From Luscinia megarhynchos (taxonomy: Eukaryota > Chordata > Aves > Passeriformes > Turdidae), in the NCBI GenBank assembly GCA_034336665.1, contig CM067568.1:37366770-37430769 (forward strand): a DNA stretch of 64,000 nucleotides, read 5' to 3'. The translations under genes and the position numbers were made by a program. The stretch's first letter is position 1. Every line of letters begins with the position of its first letter. The notes beneath the pieces were generated by a model. The model made no database searches and was not told the origin of the DNA. It worked only from the letters and a program-made list of their open reading frames with translations. This document shows, piece by piece, positions 13,156 through 25,085 of this stretch.

Positions 13156-14584
13156 GAAAGATTTCCAGGCTTATGTTGTCATGGCTAGAATGTAAATGGA
13201 TACTTACACAGTATTTAATAAATTCATGAAATGCAGTGTTTTTCCCACCACCTGACTGTGATGTTGTTTCATATGTATTATCAACAAAAATACAGCTGCC
13301 TGGAGTTTCTGGAAGATATATGTACAGAGCACACACTTGCACCCCATTACATGAAGGTAATATCCATTTGAAAAATTGGAGAGGTATGTAATACCCATGA
13401 CTGCATCACCTGCCCACTAATCCAGATCCCTGGGAGTTACTCTAACATTCCAAAGTACTGAGCAGCTTCAAACCTTTGCCACTGAAAGGAAAAATAATAA
13501 AAAGGAATGAAAAATAAGGAAAACAGCCCTAAACCTCCAAACATGACAGTGAAATCGTTCTCCTTTTCATTTTCTCTTACCTACCTACAAAATATTTTCC
13601 TAAAATAACCATGAGCCACGTCTGCCTGAACAATAAGAATAACAAAGCAAATTTTAACTGAATTTTGAATTTCTATCTTTAGAAGAATCCAGCACTTTTC
13701 CTGATGGAGTTTAACATTAGGATGGTATTGACTAAAAAGATTTATTCTAATAACTGCAGCTATGATGAACAGTTCCAATTTTAAAAAGCATTGAAAGAGT
13801 CAGAATTCCCAACATCCCAATGCAATGATTGTTATATCCTTAAGAATGAGCACAAAGAAACAGTCAAGCTGCACAGAGATTTTAATTTAAAATCCCCCAA
13901 CCCTACCATGATATTATAATACAACTTTCCAGGCAAAAACTGTTGCAATTACAGCAAAAATATGTTCCATGTAGATATTTATATTACAAGAAAAAGATAC
14001 TCTTAATATCTGTATCTTTATTAGGGCTTTTTAGTGATAGAAATTTTTTTGCCACCAATAATAATCCAGATGACACAGAACATGGTAAGATACAGAAAAC
14101 TTCCTAGAGGATTTTGAATAATGATGCATAAAAATGTTTTAATCTCATAAAACATTCTATGGCATTACTGTAGCTCCCTGCATAAATAAATAAGTCTGTA
14201 GAGCAGGTACACCTCAGCTTTAATAAACCCTATATTAGATGTTATCCATAGGAAGTTTTTACAGTGGTGCTCACTATTTTATGTCTACACAGTAATATCA
14301 AATCCTCTAAACAGCTCATATATGTAACACCACGACAAGAAGAGTGGTGCTGAATTCAGTTTTAACTGTAAAGAAGGCAGATGTTCCAGCAGAGAAGTCG
14401 TCAGCCAAGAACTCTGGTAATGGAAGGCTATTTTCTGAATTGTTCATTCTTCTGTCAATAAGCTATTTGGATGTTTTAAAACATGTTCTACGTTTTTGAA
14501 GTATAAACTATACCAAATACTCTTGACTCTTGATTTGAGCCCAATACAGCTGCCACAATGCTAAGAATATTTTTTTTCACTGTT

Positions 14585-14790
14585 AGGGCTGCCAAACACA
14601 GATCAGCTGTGGCATCTTGGACTTTAAAGACATGGCATCCCAACTGGATAAGGCCTGAGCAGTCTTATCTGACTTTGACCTGCTTTAAACTGGACCAGAT
14701 CAACTCCTTATTGCTAAAATAATAGAGTGATGTAAGTACTAATTATAATAGCAATACTATTAACAGCAAAACGAGTCTGCATGACAAAAA
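14585..14790. promoter_or_regulatory. Candidate conserved non-coding element
   Basis: A repeat-free stretch of more balanced composition than its surroundings. It carries CAGCTG (E-box), CTTATCT (GATA-type), TTTGACCT (nuclear-receptor half-site type) and TATTGCTAAAATAATAG (MEF2-like core). The cluster is suggestive only; nothing in the sequence proves constraint, and no target gene lies in the window. Confidence 0.15.
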
Positions 14791-16352
14791 GCTCCATATG
14801 ATATGTCCACTAAATAAAGTAAAACATCTCAAAATCACCTATGAATATGTACATCAAGTAGAATATTGAATTTTTTGATTACACCTCTTTTTAGATTTCT
14901 TTGGACTTATAAATATGCTATGTCTATGTCATGGTCCTGTAAGTCTGCCATGACTACGAGCCAGAGACTATTGAGATGAAAATTAATTCTATCTCATTAA
15001 ACAGTTTAAATTAGGATAATTTTTTTATTTTAAAAGTTTAATTCAATTGTAGTGATTACTTGGATATGTAGAAAAAAACTGACTCCTTTTACAAAGATAA
15101 AGCTTTGAAAAATATTTAAAGGATATTTAAGGATTTAAAAATTGTATGGACCTGGTTTTAAAACAAGTTAAGGTGCATAAAAGCAATACAAATACAGAAA
15201 GAAAAGTGCAAATAAAAGGCAATTTAAAAGCTCTGTATTCTGTTAGGATTAAAAAATGCTAAATAATTAATGAAATAATTGACTAAGATTTCTATTTTTT
15301 ATGACATAAGTTAGTACATAGAGAATTTTGACAGTTAATACCAGTAGCAGTTGGAGAACAAAGTACAAACCATAGTATTTAACCTAAAAAAGTTCTTCAT
15401 ACTGCTGAGTATAGATGCAATGGAAATAAATGAAAGATTTATTAAAAATAGCTACTACTTATTAATTTTTCCTGAAGCCAATAAAATTGAAATGTAGAAA
15501 CGTTAAGAGCGGAGAGGGAAAGGACTAGGAGAATTAAAATCCTTAAAATCTTTAAATCATTGCAAAGTCAATAAGGCCAATGGGGATTGAGAACACGACG
15601 AAAATCCCAACTGCACATGTAAAGTAAAAGAATGGATAAAACATATGAAAACATGAACATTTTTATATTAAAAAGAGCAATGTTTCAACTATTACAGCTC
15701 TGTCTGACTGGCAAACAGATATAAGAATAGTCAAGGCTGGAAAGCACAATCTGTACCATTTACCTCACTGATTCTCAAGAAAAACATGATGTCAGGGTCC
15801 TGATGGTAGGTGGTCTTTGAAGAGACTATGTTGATTTCACATAACACAGGCTCAATTTAAAGTGTATCTGAAAATAGACAATGTACATCCAGAGCACAAA
15901 CCACACGATATTACCTTTGTACACAGATATGCAACAGTGCAAATTCCTCCAAATTAAAGGTTAAACTGGTCCCTGAGGAAGAGTAGTCTAGCCAGCCCCA
16001 CAGCATTGTAATCACGTTACAGACCCCAGAGGAAGTTAGAAGCCCTTGGGAAAATTGCCTTTGGACTCCATTGTAGAGCAAGACTCTGCTGCCAGTAGCT
16101 GATTTTCCACAAGTGAGAATCTGTGTTTAAAAACAGTTCTAATCCATTTTGCAGCAAGCACCACAGCCTAAGATGAAGCTGGAAATGGTCAAAGTCTAGC
16201 TGCCTTATTCACATGCAACTGTTTCCCATGTTCTCACTAATAAAAATTCAGCCACTGTAGTTCTCCTTTTGTCATTTCACAAAGGACATACTGTGTTACA
16301 CCTGCTATTGTATTACTTTTGAGACTGTAGCATCTGGAAATTTATATTTCTG

Positions 16353-16417
16353 ATTTTTTTTTTTTTGGTCGTTTTGTGGTTTTGTTGTGTTTGGTTTTTT
16401 ATTTTATTTTTTTACTT
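16353..16417 (+). repeat. T-rich and T/G low-complexity tract
   Basis: A T13 run is followed by about 50 bases built almost entirely of T and G with one short A-containing spacer. Similar T/G tracts occur near 41.2 kb and 56.7 kb, and the complement of the A/C tract near 45.2 kb is alike. None shows a fixed unit long enough to be a satellite. Confidence 0.75.
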
Positions 16418-19400
16418 TACCTCCCTTTGGAATTTTCCATTAAATGATCATTAAATAGAGAAATTACTTGGCTGCCCCTCTTCTATTAGTTTCACAACTC
16501 CAGCTTGCTCATGTTTGTTTGGCTTCTTGAATTCCTGGCAACATCACATCCCACTCCAAGCAGCACAGGTGAAGGATGAACGTCTATTGGTACAATTCTC
16601 TGGGACACAGCAGCAGGGGACTCATCTAGTATGCTGGAAGGCAGAGGATTAATTTCTTCAGGCTGGAGGGAATTCAAATCATATCTACATTTTGTGCTTG
16701 TCAATAGCAATCACACAACAAAGAGGGCTGCTGTATCCCACTCTCAGAAGATGCATTCTCAATTTGGATCCCACATGGATGAAGCACTCACTCTGCAACT
16801 TTCAAACATACATCTCATCTGAAAAGTGGATCAACAATCCCCCCACTGTCGCAATGTACCGACTCACCCTTCAGACACACTTAATTTTTTCCATTGGCTT
16901 AACTCCCAACTCTGTGTTCTTGTTATACTTGTACAATTAAGTTTTAGCTACTGTCATCCTTAAATTGAGGGCAGCAGGCAGGTGTCCTGGACATCCTCCT
17001 GTTAGGCTCTTTTTTTGTCACCCCCTACTTTGATGCTGCAGACACCTAGAGCTGCCAATCCCTGGTCCCAGCCACAGTGTATGAGAACACTGTGAACTTA
17101 ATGGCACGATTTGCTAGCAGCTGTGCCTCGAAATCAGCAGGAGAGAAACAGCATTTTGTGGTAACAGTGCCATACAAAACAGCCCTAACCAGCACATGGC
17201 TGCTTTATTCTGTCTATTCCTGAATCTCACTCTGTTCCTGATGTAAGTGTATGTTGTAGTTCAACTTCTGGCAGTCAAATAATTACAGAGGGCTTCCAGT
17301 CTAGCCCTGGCAAGCTCCTTCCAAAGATCTAGAAACTCACTTCAAAGGAAACTGCCACACAGCATTTTCTCTAGCGGCTTTTCATTCAGTTTGGCATAGC
17401 AATCATCTTTTCTGTCCAATTGTTTCTCAGCTAAAAGCACATCCTCTTCTCAACTGCCAGCTAATTCATTTAGTTGAGACATGCAGTCAACGTCACACTT
17501 TCCAACTTGCTTAAAACTCAGTCTTATAACACCTTCTCTCACATGAGGAATCATTACTGGGGTTAAGTATAAAGTCATACTTCCTTTAGATTTAGTCTCA
17601 GCAGAAATATTTGTCTGCTAAAGCAATAATTACCAAAGCATATTAAAAAGGGATGTGAGAAAGTAAACATACATATCAAGTAATTAATGATGTGAAGCCT
17701 AATAATTAATTCCTTTTTCAGTCACTAAATACAGCATATCCTCAATATTTGACACTCCTAAATAACTTTATCTAAATCTACTAAAAAGCTTTTGTTATAA
17801 TGGCCTTTCACAAAAGTGCTAAGGATGGACCCAATGATGCCAGATGTTGAGAACTCTCAATTCCAGTTAATTCTAATGTGAGCTGAAAGTATCCTGAATG
17901 TCCATCCCAGTTGCTAGTTAAAATTTCGCAGTCACACTGGAATGTCTGAATCTCAGTAAAATTATACAAAAAGACATACAGAGCACCAAAATAAATCAGA
18001 GAGGTTCACCCTGTTTTCAATTCACTGTTAAAAATGTCGACATTCCCTCTCTCTCCATGAGTCTGATCCTCTTCTACCTGTTTTCTCTCTCTGTTTTATT
18101 CCACTGCAGTGACCAAGGAAAAAAACAGATTCACAAACTCATCCTAAAAAACTGAAATATCTTCCCATGCCGTTCAAGCTTCACATTATTTTGGATGCCT
18201 GGCTCTCCCTGCACAATACTGTGAACTACTGGTACTACACAGTTACAGTGCTTAGAGGATAAGGAAGCAATATTTCCTACTGATCCAATTTATCTGAAAC
18301 ATAATAATTTTCTCACCCTCACAGCAGGATTACAGAGACAGGCAGATTTGAATTCATACCAATATGAATTAGAAATCTAATATTAAAAGTAAAATAACAG
18401 AATGTATAGTTACAAGCTGCAGTTAATGCATGGCAAATACAGCTAAATACACTGTTTCCCAGAGATAAGTGAGGTTTTCTACTACATTTCTATGAAAATG
18501 GGGAATACTGAAGCTTTCAGACTTCTTGCCTCTCCTACAGCTGGAAATAGGGATAGGAACTGTAAACTCAGCTTGGAGAAGGACAGACTGAGGGCATCTG
18601 CCTCAAATTATGTTGGGAGCAACTGTGACATAGTATGCTTGTGCTTAAATAGATGAATTTCAGTGCACTGCCAAGATTATGATTTCTAGTCTGTCTCAGT
18701 TTCTACCTCTATTTCTTTTGGCTCTAAGCAAGGCAGAACCAGAGACGCTATATGACTTTCCTAGAGAAATAAAAAGGGCACAGCCACAGAATCCAGTTAT
18801 CTCAGTTCAACTAGTTCACATGCATCAGCTGAACCATGGTAACTGCCTTTGTATCTATGCCTAGCCCTAGAAAGACATGCTTGTTTGATTTGCAGGCCAA
18901 ACTATTGACAGAAGGCCAAACTGTAAAGCAGTAATAAGACGTTGTTAACACCGAGCTTTGGACTCTGAGCTAGAAGTAAAATTGAGGATCACTAAGCTCC
19001 TCATTCTGTACATTGGTTTCAAGAAACCCATGGAGCAGTACCAAGGAATACACCACACTTACACTTGCTTCTCCCAAGAGTCTGATATGATAAATCGAGA
19101 ACTGAATGTGCACACAGTAAAAGTGCTCCAAAATTACTCTCTAGTAACAGAAGTCAACTTACTGACTGGTTTGGGTCCATCTAGCATGGATTTATTCCTG
19201 TGTTTATCTTTAAAAGAATGAGAAGCTTAACAGGGCTAATGGAGCTACTTAAGTGAGTAAAACACTCCAAAATCACTACCCTAGTGTCCTTGCACAGAGG
19301 AAGCCTTAAAACGATGTTATTTATCACGTGGGGTGGCATTCATCTCATCTACCACCTTAGGCAAAAAGTCAGACAACTAGTCTAAGGAAACAATTTCCCA

Positions 19401-22400
19401 CTAAACCAGGACAGATAAAAGTTTCATGGGAGAACATAATCCCTCACTTTAGATACCAATCTTAGGACAGTTTTGCACAAGATGCCTCTCACTGTGCAGT
19501 TTAATACAGGAAGCTTAGATAACTAGCTTAGACTAGACACTGAATTTATGCATGGGTAAAATTAAGGAAACCTCTAGAAACTCAAACCATGTGTGAAAAC
19601 TTCAAAATGTAGAATTGGCCACTGAATGTAAAATTATATTAACCTCATCAAGCCAGATAAAGAGCAATAGAACTAAAGCAAACAGAACCACCAAAACCAT
19701 TCATTGTTGATGTTTTTGTTTTATTTTCTATTTTTTTAAAACTGAGTGCATTTGAAATCAATACTTCATTAGCAAGAATCATACATACATGTATACAAAT
19801 CTACCACATGTATATTTTTTTAAAATACATACTTTAAGTTCTTGTGATAACTACAAATGAATACAGTTCTGCTTCTGTAGGAACATTCCTTCCCAAAAAA
19901 AGTATGACTGAAGTGAAATAATTTTACATATAAAATTTCTCAGGACTCTGTTCTCCCTGTGAGAAATTTGGAAGGCAAGGAGAAACAATGGTTGTTTTTT
20001 CTTTTTTTATTCTCATTCAACAAAACTTCTTTAGTAACAATTCATATACTGTGGATTAACTACAAATATGACCTCCAAAACAAAAATCTATAAAAGGGGA
20101 AAACTCTATTTTAATCTGATGTTTTTGAAGAAAACATTTATTCAAGAAACTTCTTAGGAATTAAAGCATTTGAAGAACCAATGTACAATTGCAAGAAAAC
20201 TGACTCTCATGCAGAACATTTCTAAATCAGAATATTTTCTTTTATATTTGGAAGAAAAATTTTGAGAGTAATGAGTTTTTAATTTTTCTCCTTACCTTTT
20301 CTCGATGTCTATTTTTTTACAGGTCTGAAGGAAAGAAGCAAGAGAGAAACACAAGGTATCCCCACAGAAATTATTATACTGAAACCAAGAAGGTGCTGGA
20401 CCTAGTTCAAAAGGTCTATATTAACTAACTTTTCAAGTCAAGATTGAAATACATTTTTAAAAAAAGTATTGCTAAAAACTAAGAGAAACAATTCAATTAA
20501 CTTATACTGATAAAGACACTACTATTCAAGCTGTCAGCCTTTCACTGTTTTCCAGTATGAAGAATATCCAAAAAATAAGAATTGCAGGAGCTCATTGCCT
20601 TCTTGCTTACAGTCACACCCAAGGGACCTCAGCAGCAAAGACAAAATCATCTGCCTTTTCTCAACAATTTGCATAATTCTGCTGTATTTGCAGTTGAGTA
20701 TTTACTACAAATTAAGAATCTTTCTTCTTGCTAGGGAGCAGGTGGATATAGATACTCACATTGCTGCCAACATGGTAGGTCAGAATTTGTGCTATCACTG
20801 TTTTATACTGTAGCCTTATTCCATTTCTTTGGATACCCAGATACTACAGTAATATTATTTGAAATTAACATGAGAACAACACGTTATGCATTTTATTTCA
20901 TTATGTGTAAGTAGAGGTGAAGTACTATTGCACAGTTAAAATTAAAACCATACTGGCCATGTGAACCTTGACAGTAGACTTGAGCCTGCTGTGATGTGAT
21001 AAATGAATGAGCTGTAAATCCCTGCCTGTCTTTGGTTGGCATCCAACTGGAAATTGATCTCCCATCACTCTTCTTTAAAGCTTGGGTGTAACTCCAGAAC
21101 CCCGGCCAACATTTCCTTTCTCAATAAAACAGGACCAACACACCTAAAGATGTAAGAGTGCTACAACTGAACTTATGGCAGATGCCACATTTGCCTACTC
21201 ACAGCACCACCAATAATGATGAATGCTACTTTGTAAAAGACTCCTCAGTATTGAAAAATAGTATATAAAACCATTTTTAATATGCATGTATATATAAAAT
21301 GGATTTTGAACCTAGGCAGTTTTGTTTTGGTGGGTCCCTTAACATATAAGCAGTAAAAATTACTGGGATGTTTTATATTCCCAGTTCCTCATAGAAATGG
21401 ATTGGGAAAGCTGTTTCCAATACTTTGCCAGTCTACATTTTAATAGGGAAAAATAACTGCTGATTATTATGAAACAATGAGCCACATTTCAAGTAATCCA
21501 GCCAATCAGTAGAAAGGATTTGAGGCCTTCTGGTTTATATTTGTGTGCAAACAGCTGTATTTAATTTTTTAGCCTCTTTGTTTTCCAAAGCTTTTTAACT
21601 TTTTGTCAGATAAAATCCCTGTTGTCATGGTGGCCAAGACACCAGCAAAATTAGGGTGGAGGAAGGGTGAGAGTTATAGTGGAATGGAAAGGCCCCTGGG
21701 TTGAAGTCTATTAAAAAACTATTTCCCAAAAATAAAATGAATGTGTACAATAAAAATAGTTCATCTATAGGTAAAATACTGACTCCAGAATACATTACTT
21801 GGAATTGTAAATACTGCTTATTGTTGTGATCTCAAATCACATTGATAGCTGCTTGCTAAAAAGTAGTATAAAAAATAACCTATCACACCAACTCAACATC
21901 ATAAAATTCCTGACTTCCTTATTCTGCTAACAACTTTTAACTTCCTTGGTAAAGTGTTTGGATTTATTTTAATAAAGCAGTTGGGGAAGAATGAACACTG
22001 GAAGAATTCCAGCTGCAGTATGTGCAGTTCTTAAAAATTAAAAATAATAAAATAATTTCATGACTTTGTAGCAGTTTATTGCTTCTTTTGAGATTTACTT
22101 TAAAATTTAATAAGTTTTTTGCACTATAAAAACCTGAGTAGGGTTTCAGTAGGGTCAAAAAGTCTAAATCTAGCTGGCAGTGCAAATTAAAATGAGCGTG
22201 GTATTCCCAGTTCAGACCTCCTGGGACAGAAATTAATGTCACAGAACTACTGTATAAATCTGTATAAATCCATATTCCAAGTACTCCATGCATTGGCTTT
22301 TCATGCTGCCTTGATCAAACCTATATTTTAGTGTTATGGGAAGCTTTGATTAGGAAAGTTCCAAAAATAATTAAAAGACAGCAGCAGCCTAAAAAAAAGA

Positions 22401-24589
22401 ATACATCATGTTAGGCAATGGCCAGAAGTCTGAGCAGAGAGGGGCAGAAGTCAGAGGACAGTGCACGAATTCATGTGTGATTTCAATCTCTGCAAAAAGC
22501 AGCCACTTCAGAGACCTTGGAGAACATCCAAAAGAAAACACTGGCATCTAAACTGAGCAGGCCAAACTCAAAGACTTGCTCAGAACTCTCTGACCTCCAC
22601 ATACAGCCTTCTCATGGCAAACACAGAAAGCAGTTAAATTAACCTTTTAAATATTTTCTCCCTGATGTGGCCCAAGTTGACCCTCAAATTCCGTGGGATG
22701 CTTTGCTAGAAACTAATCAGAAATGCAAAACGTACTTCTTAAAAATTGTTTATGTTCTATGTAAAATTGATTTTTTTCCCTTTAATACTCAAATTTGGTC
22801 CATCTGTTGAGAAAACAAAATATTCTAAATATATACAGAGAGTAGAACTGCTTCATTCCACTAGCTATATCCTGTGGTAGATGCATTTTCATCAGTATGT
22901 TTGTCTTGCAGACAAAATGAATGTCAGATGGTGGTTCTGAAAAAGGGCAGACCTAACATGAGGTGATTAGTTTCAAAAACAGATTTTTATTCTTGATAAA
23001 TTATTACCAAATACAATCATCTGTTGATTGAGGATATAAAACAGATTGGTCATACTATAACCCACAGGTTAAATGAAAAACGGAAATAATAAGTTTATTT
23101 AACATAGTCTTGCATTAAGTTCCTGAGCAGTGCAAATCTAAGGTAAATAATTAGATTTCCAATTTAAAGACATTTCTTGAGGTCATCCATATCTTTATTC
23201 ACTATCCACATTGTGTGCTATATATGCACACAGGCTTTTACAAATGTGCATAAATATATAATTTTAACTTGTAGCCAATGATTCATATACTTTGTACAAG
23301 ACTTATCAAATGGAAATGCCATTGACATTTTATTCAATAAAGCTGATAATCTATTATGTTTATAGATTATCAGTGAAGAAAATATAAGAAAACTGTTCAT
23401 CTACAAAAATAAATTGCAGTTGAGTACTACAGAGAAAATTAAAGTGTTTCTTACACTAGGAGCAGTCGTGGAAGAAAAGAATTTTGACTTACTAAAAGCA
23501 ACTCATAAAAATAGTAGATATTATAATTAAATATGGGCATTTAAGGAAGAAAATATGCTCCTCCAAAACAATCTTCTTTTCTCTTAAATCAATTATAGCT
23601 GCAGTGTGTTTAATATGAAGATGAAAAAAAAAGTGACCCTAAGTTTTCCCAACATACACTCACACCTAAGTAAAACTTCTGACATACTGTCATATTTTCA
23701 TTGGATTCTATGACAGGTAGTTATTTAGGAAACATTCCCTACCTAAAAGTTTTGTGACAATGATAAAGTTACAGCCTTATGAATATAAGCCTTCCATATT
23801 TAGTTGTACAAACTTACAAAATGAATTCACAGAAATTTCCCATTCTTAGAGACAGTTCTGTAACAAGATTTTAAAAACAAAGCTACCTACTGACTAGAAG
23901 TGTTTACCTTCTTTATGTTCCATTACCTGGAATTCTCCCACTAACCATAAAACTTACTTTGTTCTTCTGTTAAAACCCCTAAAATATAAATAAAAAGCTA
24001 TATTTTGCTTCTGTTTTAGTGATTGTTCAAAATGTTCACATATTTTAGAAAACTTCACCTCCACTTATGCTCCAGATCTCAGTAGCAGGTTTATTCTTAA
24101 AACATCCAACATTCATGCACATTTTTATCATACTGTAGCAAAAAGTAGAGAATTTTGCATTCTCGAGTAGATAGAACTATTTAAAGTGAAGAAAAATCAA
24201 CATCACTAATTTTGTGTTAAAATAATTCTGAGATATTTAAAGCTTTCATAAACAGGTAAGTGATTTTGGATATTGCTTCTGAATAGGGTCAATTGAATTT
24301 TACACTTCCTGTAAAACACTTGAAAGTACCCAAGCACATAAAGTTCCACTGATGTGTAAATTACAATTTTAGGTTTGTTTGAGTCTTTTTTTTCCCCCCA
24401 ACGGCATGTAATTCTGCAGTAGGTGCCAGCATATTTTAATTAGCTGTATATTTTATTAATTGCATTTAATTGTATATTTAATTATTGTATTTCAATTAGT
24501 TAATGAAACTGTTACTGTTTAGAAAAGAATTTTGTTGCCTTCTTTTTTTTTTAAATTTGTGCTATTCAACTTACAATAACGGTAACTTA
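16418..24589. other. Unique AT-rich DNA, no gene recognised
   Basis: About 8 kb without a recognisable exon, RNA gene or interspersed repeat. The longest open frame is 109 codons on the minus strand near 22.0-22.3 kb, without domains and overlapping AT-rich sequence. A 12-bp-stem hairpin at 23343-23373 is listed separately. The stretch at about 21.3-21.75 kb is free of low-complexity sequence and looks better conserved than its surroundings by eye, which is only an impression. The end near 24.4-24.5 kb is very AT-rich. Confidence 0.55.
23343..23373. repeat. Perfect 12-bp inverted repeat (hairpin)
   Basis: CTGATAATCTAT at 23343-23354 pairs perfectly with ATAGATTATCAG at 23362-23373 across a seven-base loop, and one further G-T pair is possible outside. 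The stem does not continue, so it is too short for a microRNA precursor. It could be a cruciform or a chance palindrome in AT-rich DNA. Confidence 0.9.
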
Positions 24590-25085
24590 TTTATTTTATT
24601 CAATGTTTTTCCATCTTCTTGCAGACTTTTTCCAGATGGGAATTAATGGAGATCCCTAAGAAGTTTATCGTGGTTTCTAGCCAGCGGAATCTAAATATTT
24701 CTTGTACTGCCTTTTGAGTATCTTTTGTTCATTCCAAGTGCTATTACTCTGGATTTGATATAATTGACTCTTAAGCCTGAGTCTCCTCTGAATACCATCA
24801 TTTAGTTCATAAGGCATGAGGCACACTGAAGTAAAGGGATCAGCAATCATCATTAGAACATCATTGATGTGAAGCTTAATTCTTCCCTCCTTATCAGACA
24901 TCTGTATTTATTCTCCTGCTGTAGCCTTCTCCACACCCCACTCCTGATTTTCCGCATGGAAGAGGCTCCAAGGTTCCTGCCAAATGCACAGGGGATGGAC
25001 TGGTTCACAGTCTCTGTGGTGAAGTGTACTTTTGTGTATTGTGCTGTAACATGCAGGAGAGCACATACCTCTGATTATTATGGCA
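24590..25085 (-). mobile_element. Decayed L1-like LINE reverse-transcriptase remnant
   Basis: Read on the minus strand, several reverse-transcriptase landmarks occur in the correct order and spacing, spread over more than one frame. Near 25030-25060 is a stretch resembling the segment before the RQGCPLSP block, which itself is degraded near 24960-24985. At about 24857-24872 is a LHINDVLM stretch where LYADDVLM is expected, so the catalytic Asp pair is now Asn-Asp. It is followed at once by an I-A-D-P-x-x-S pattern typical of L1 elements just after that motif. Then come an F-R-W stretch (about 24677-24695) and an LGI block (24651-24659) followed by an S-H-L-E-K-V stretch. Stops and at least one frameshift break it, so it is inactive. 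The features fit the L1 clade better than CR1, but a related LINE clade is possible. Confidence 0.62.

Larger units (their letters stand above)
12388..16352. other. Unique AT-rich DNA, no gene recognised
   Basis: The short open frames (up to 69 codons) show no domain. A 17-base A-run lies at 13139-13155. It is not preceded by anything resembling a retroposed transcript and has no clear target-site duplication. One motif-dense stretch at about 14.6 kb is listed separately. Confidence 0.6.

Noticed and set aside
13100..13200. Processed pseudogene or SINE ending in the A17 run
   Set aside because: No gene-like or tRNA-derived sequence precedes the run and no flanking duplication was seen.
23343..23373. 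microRNA precursor
   Set aside because: The stem is only 12-13 pairs and the arms do not pair further outward, so it is too short for a precursor hairpin.
24600..24625. Plus-strand splice acceptor TTCTTGCAG
   Set aside because: It lies antisense inside the RT relic and no open plus-strand frame follows.
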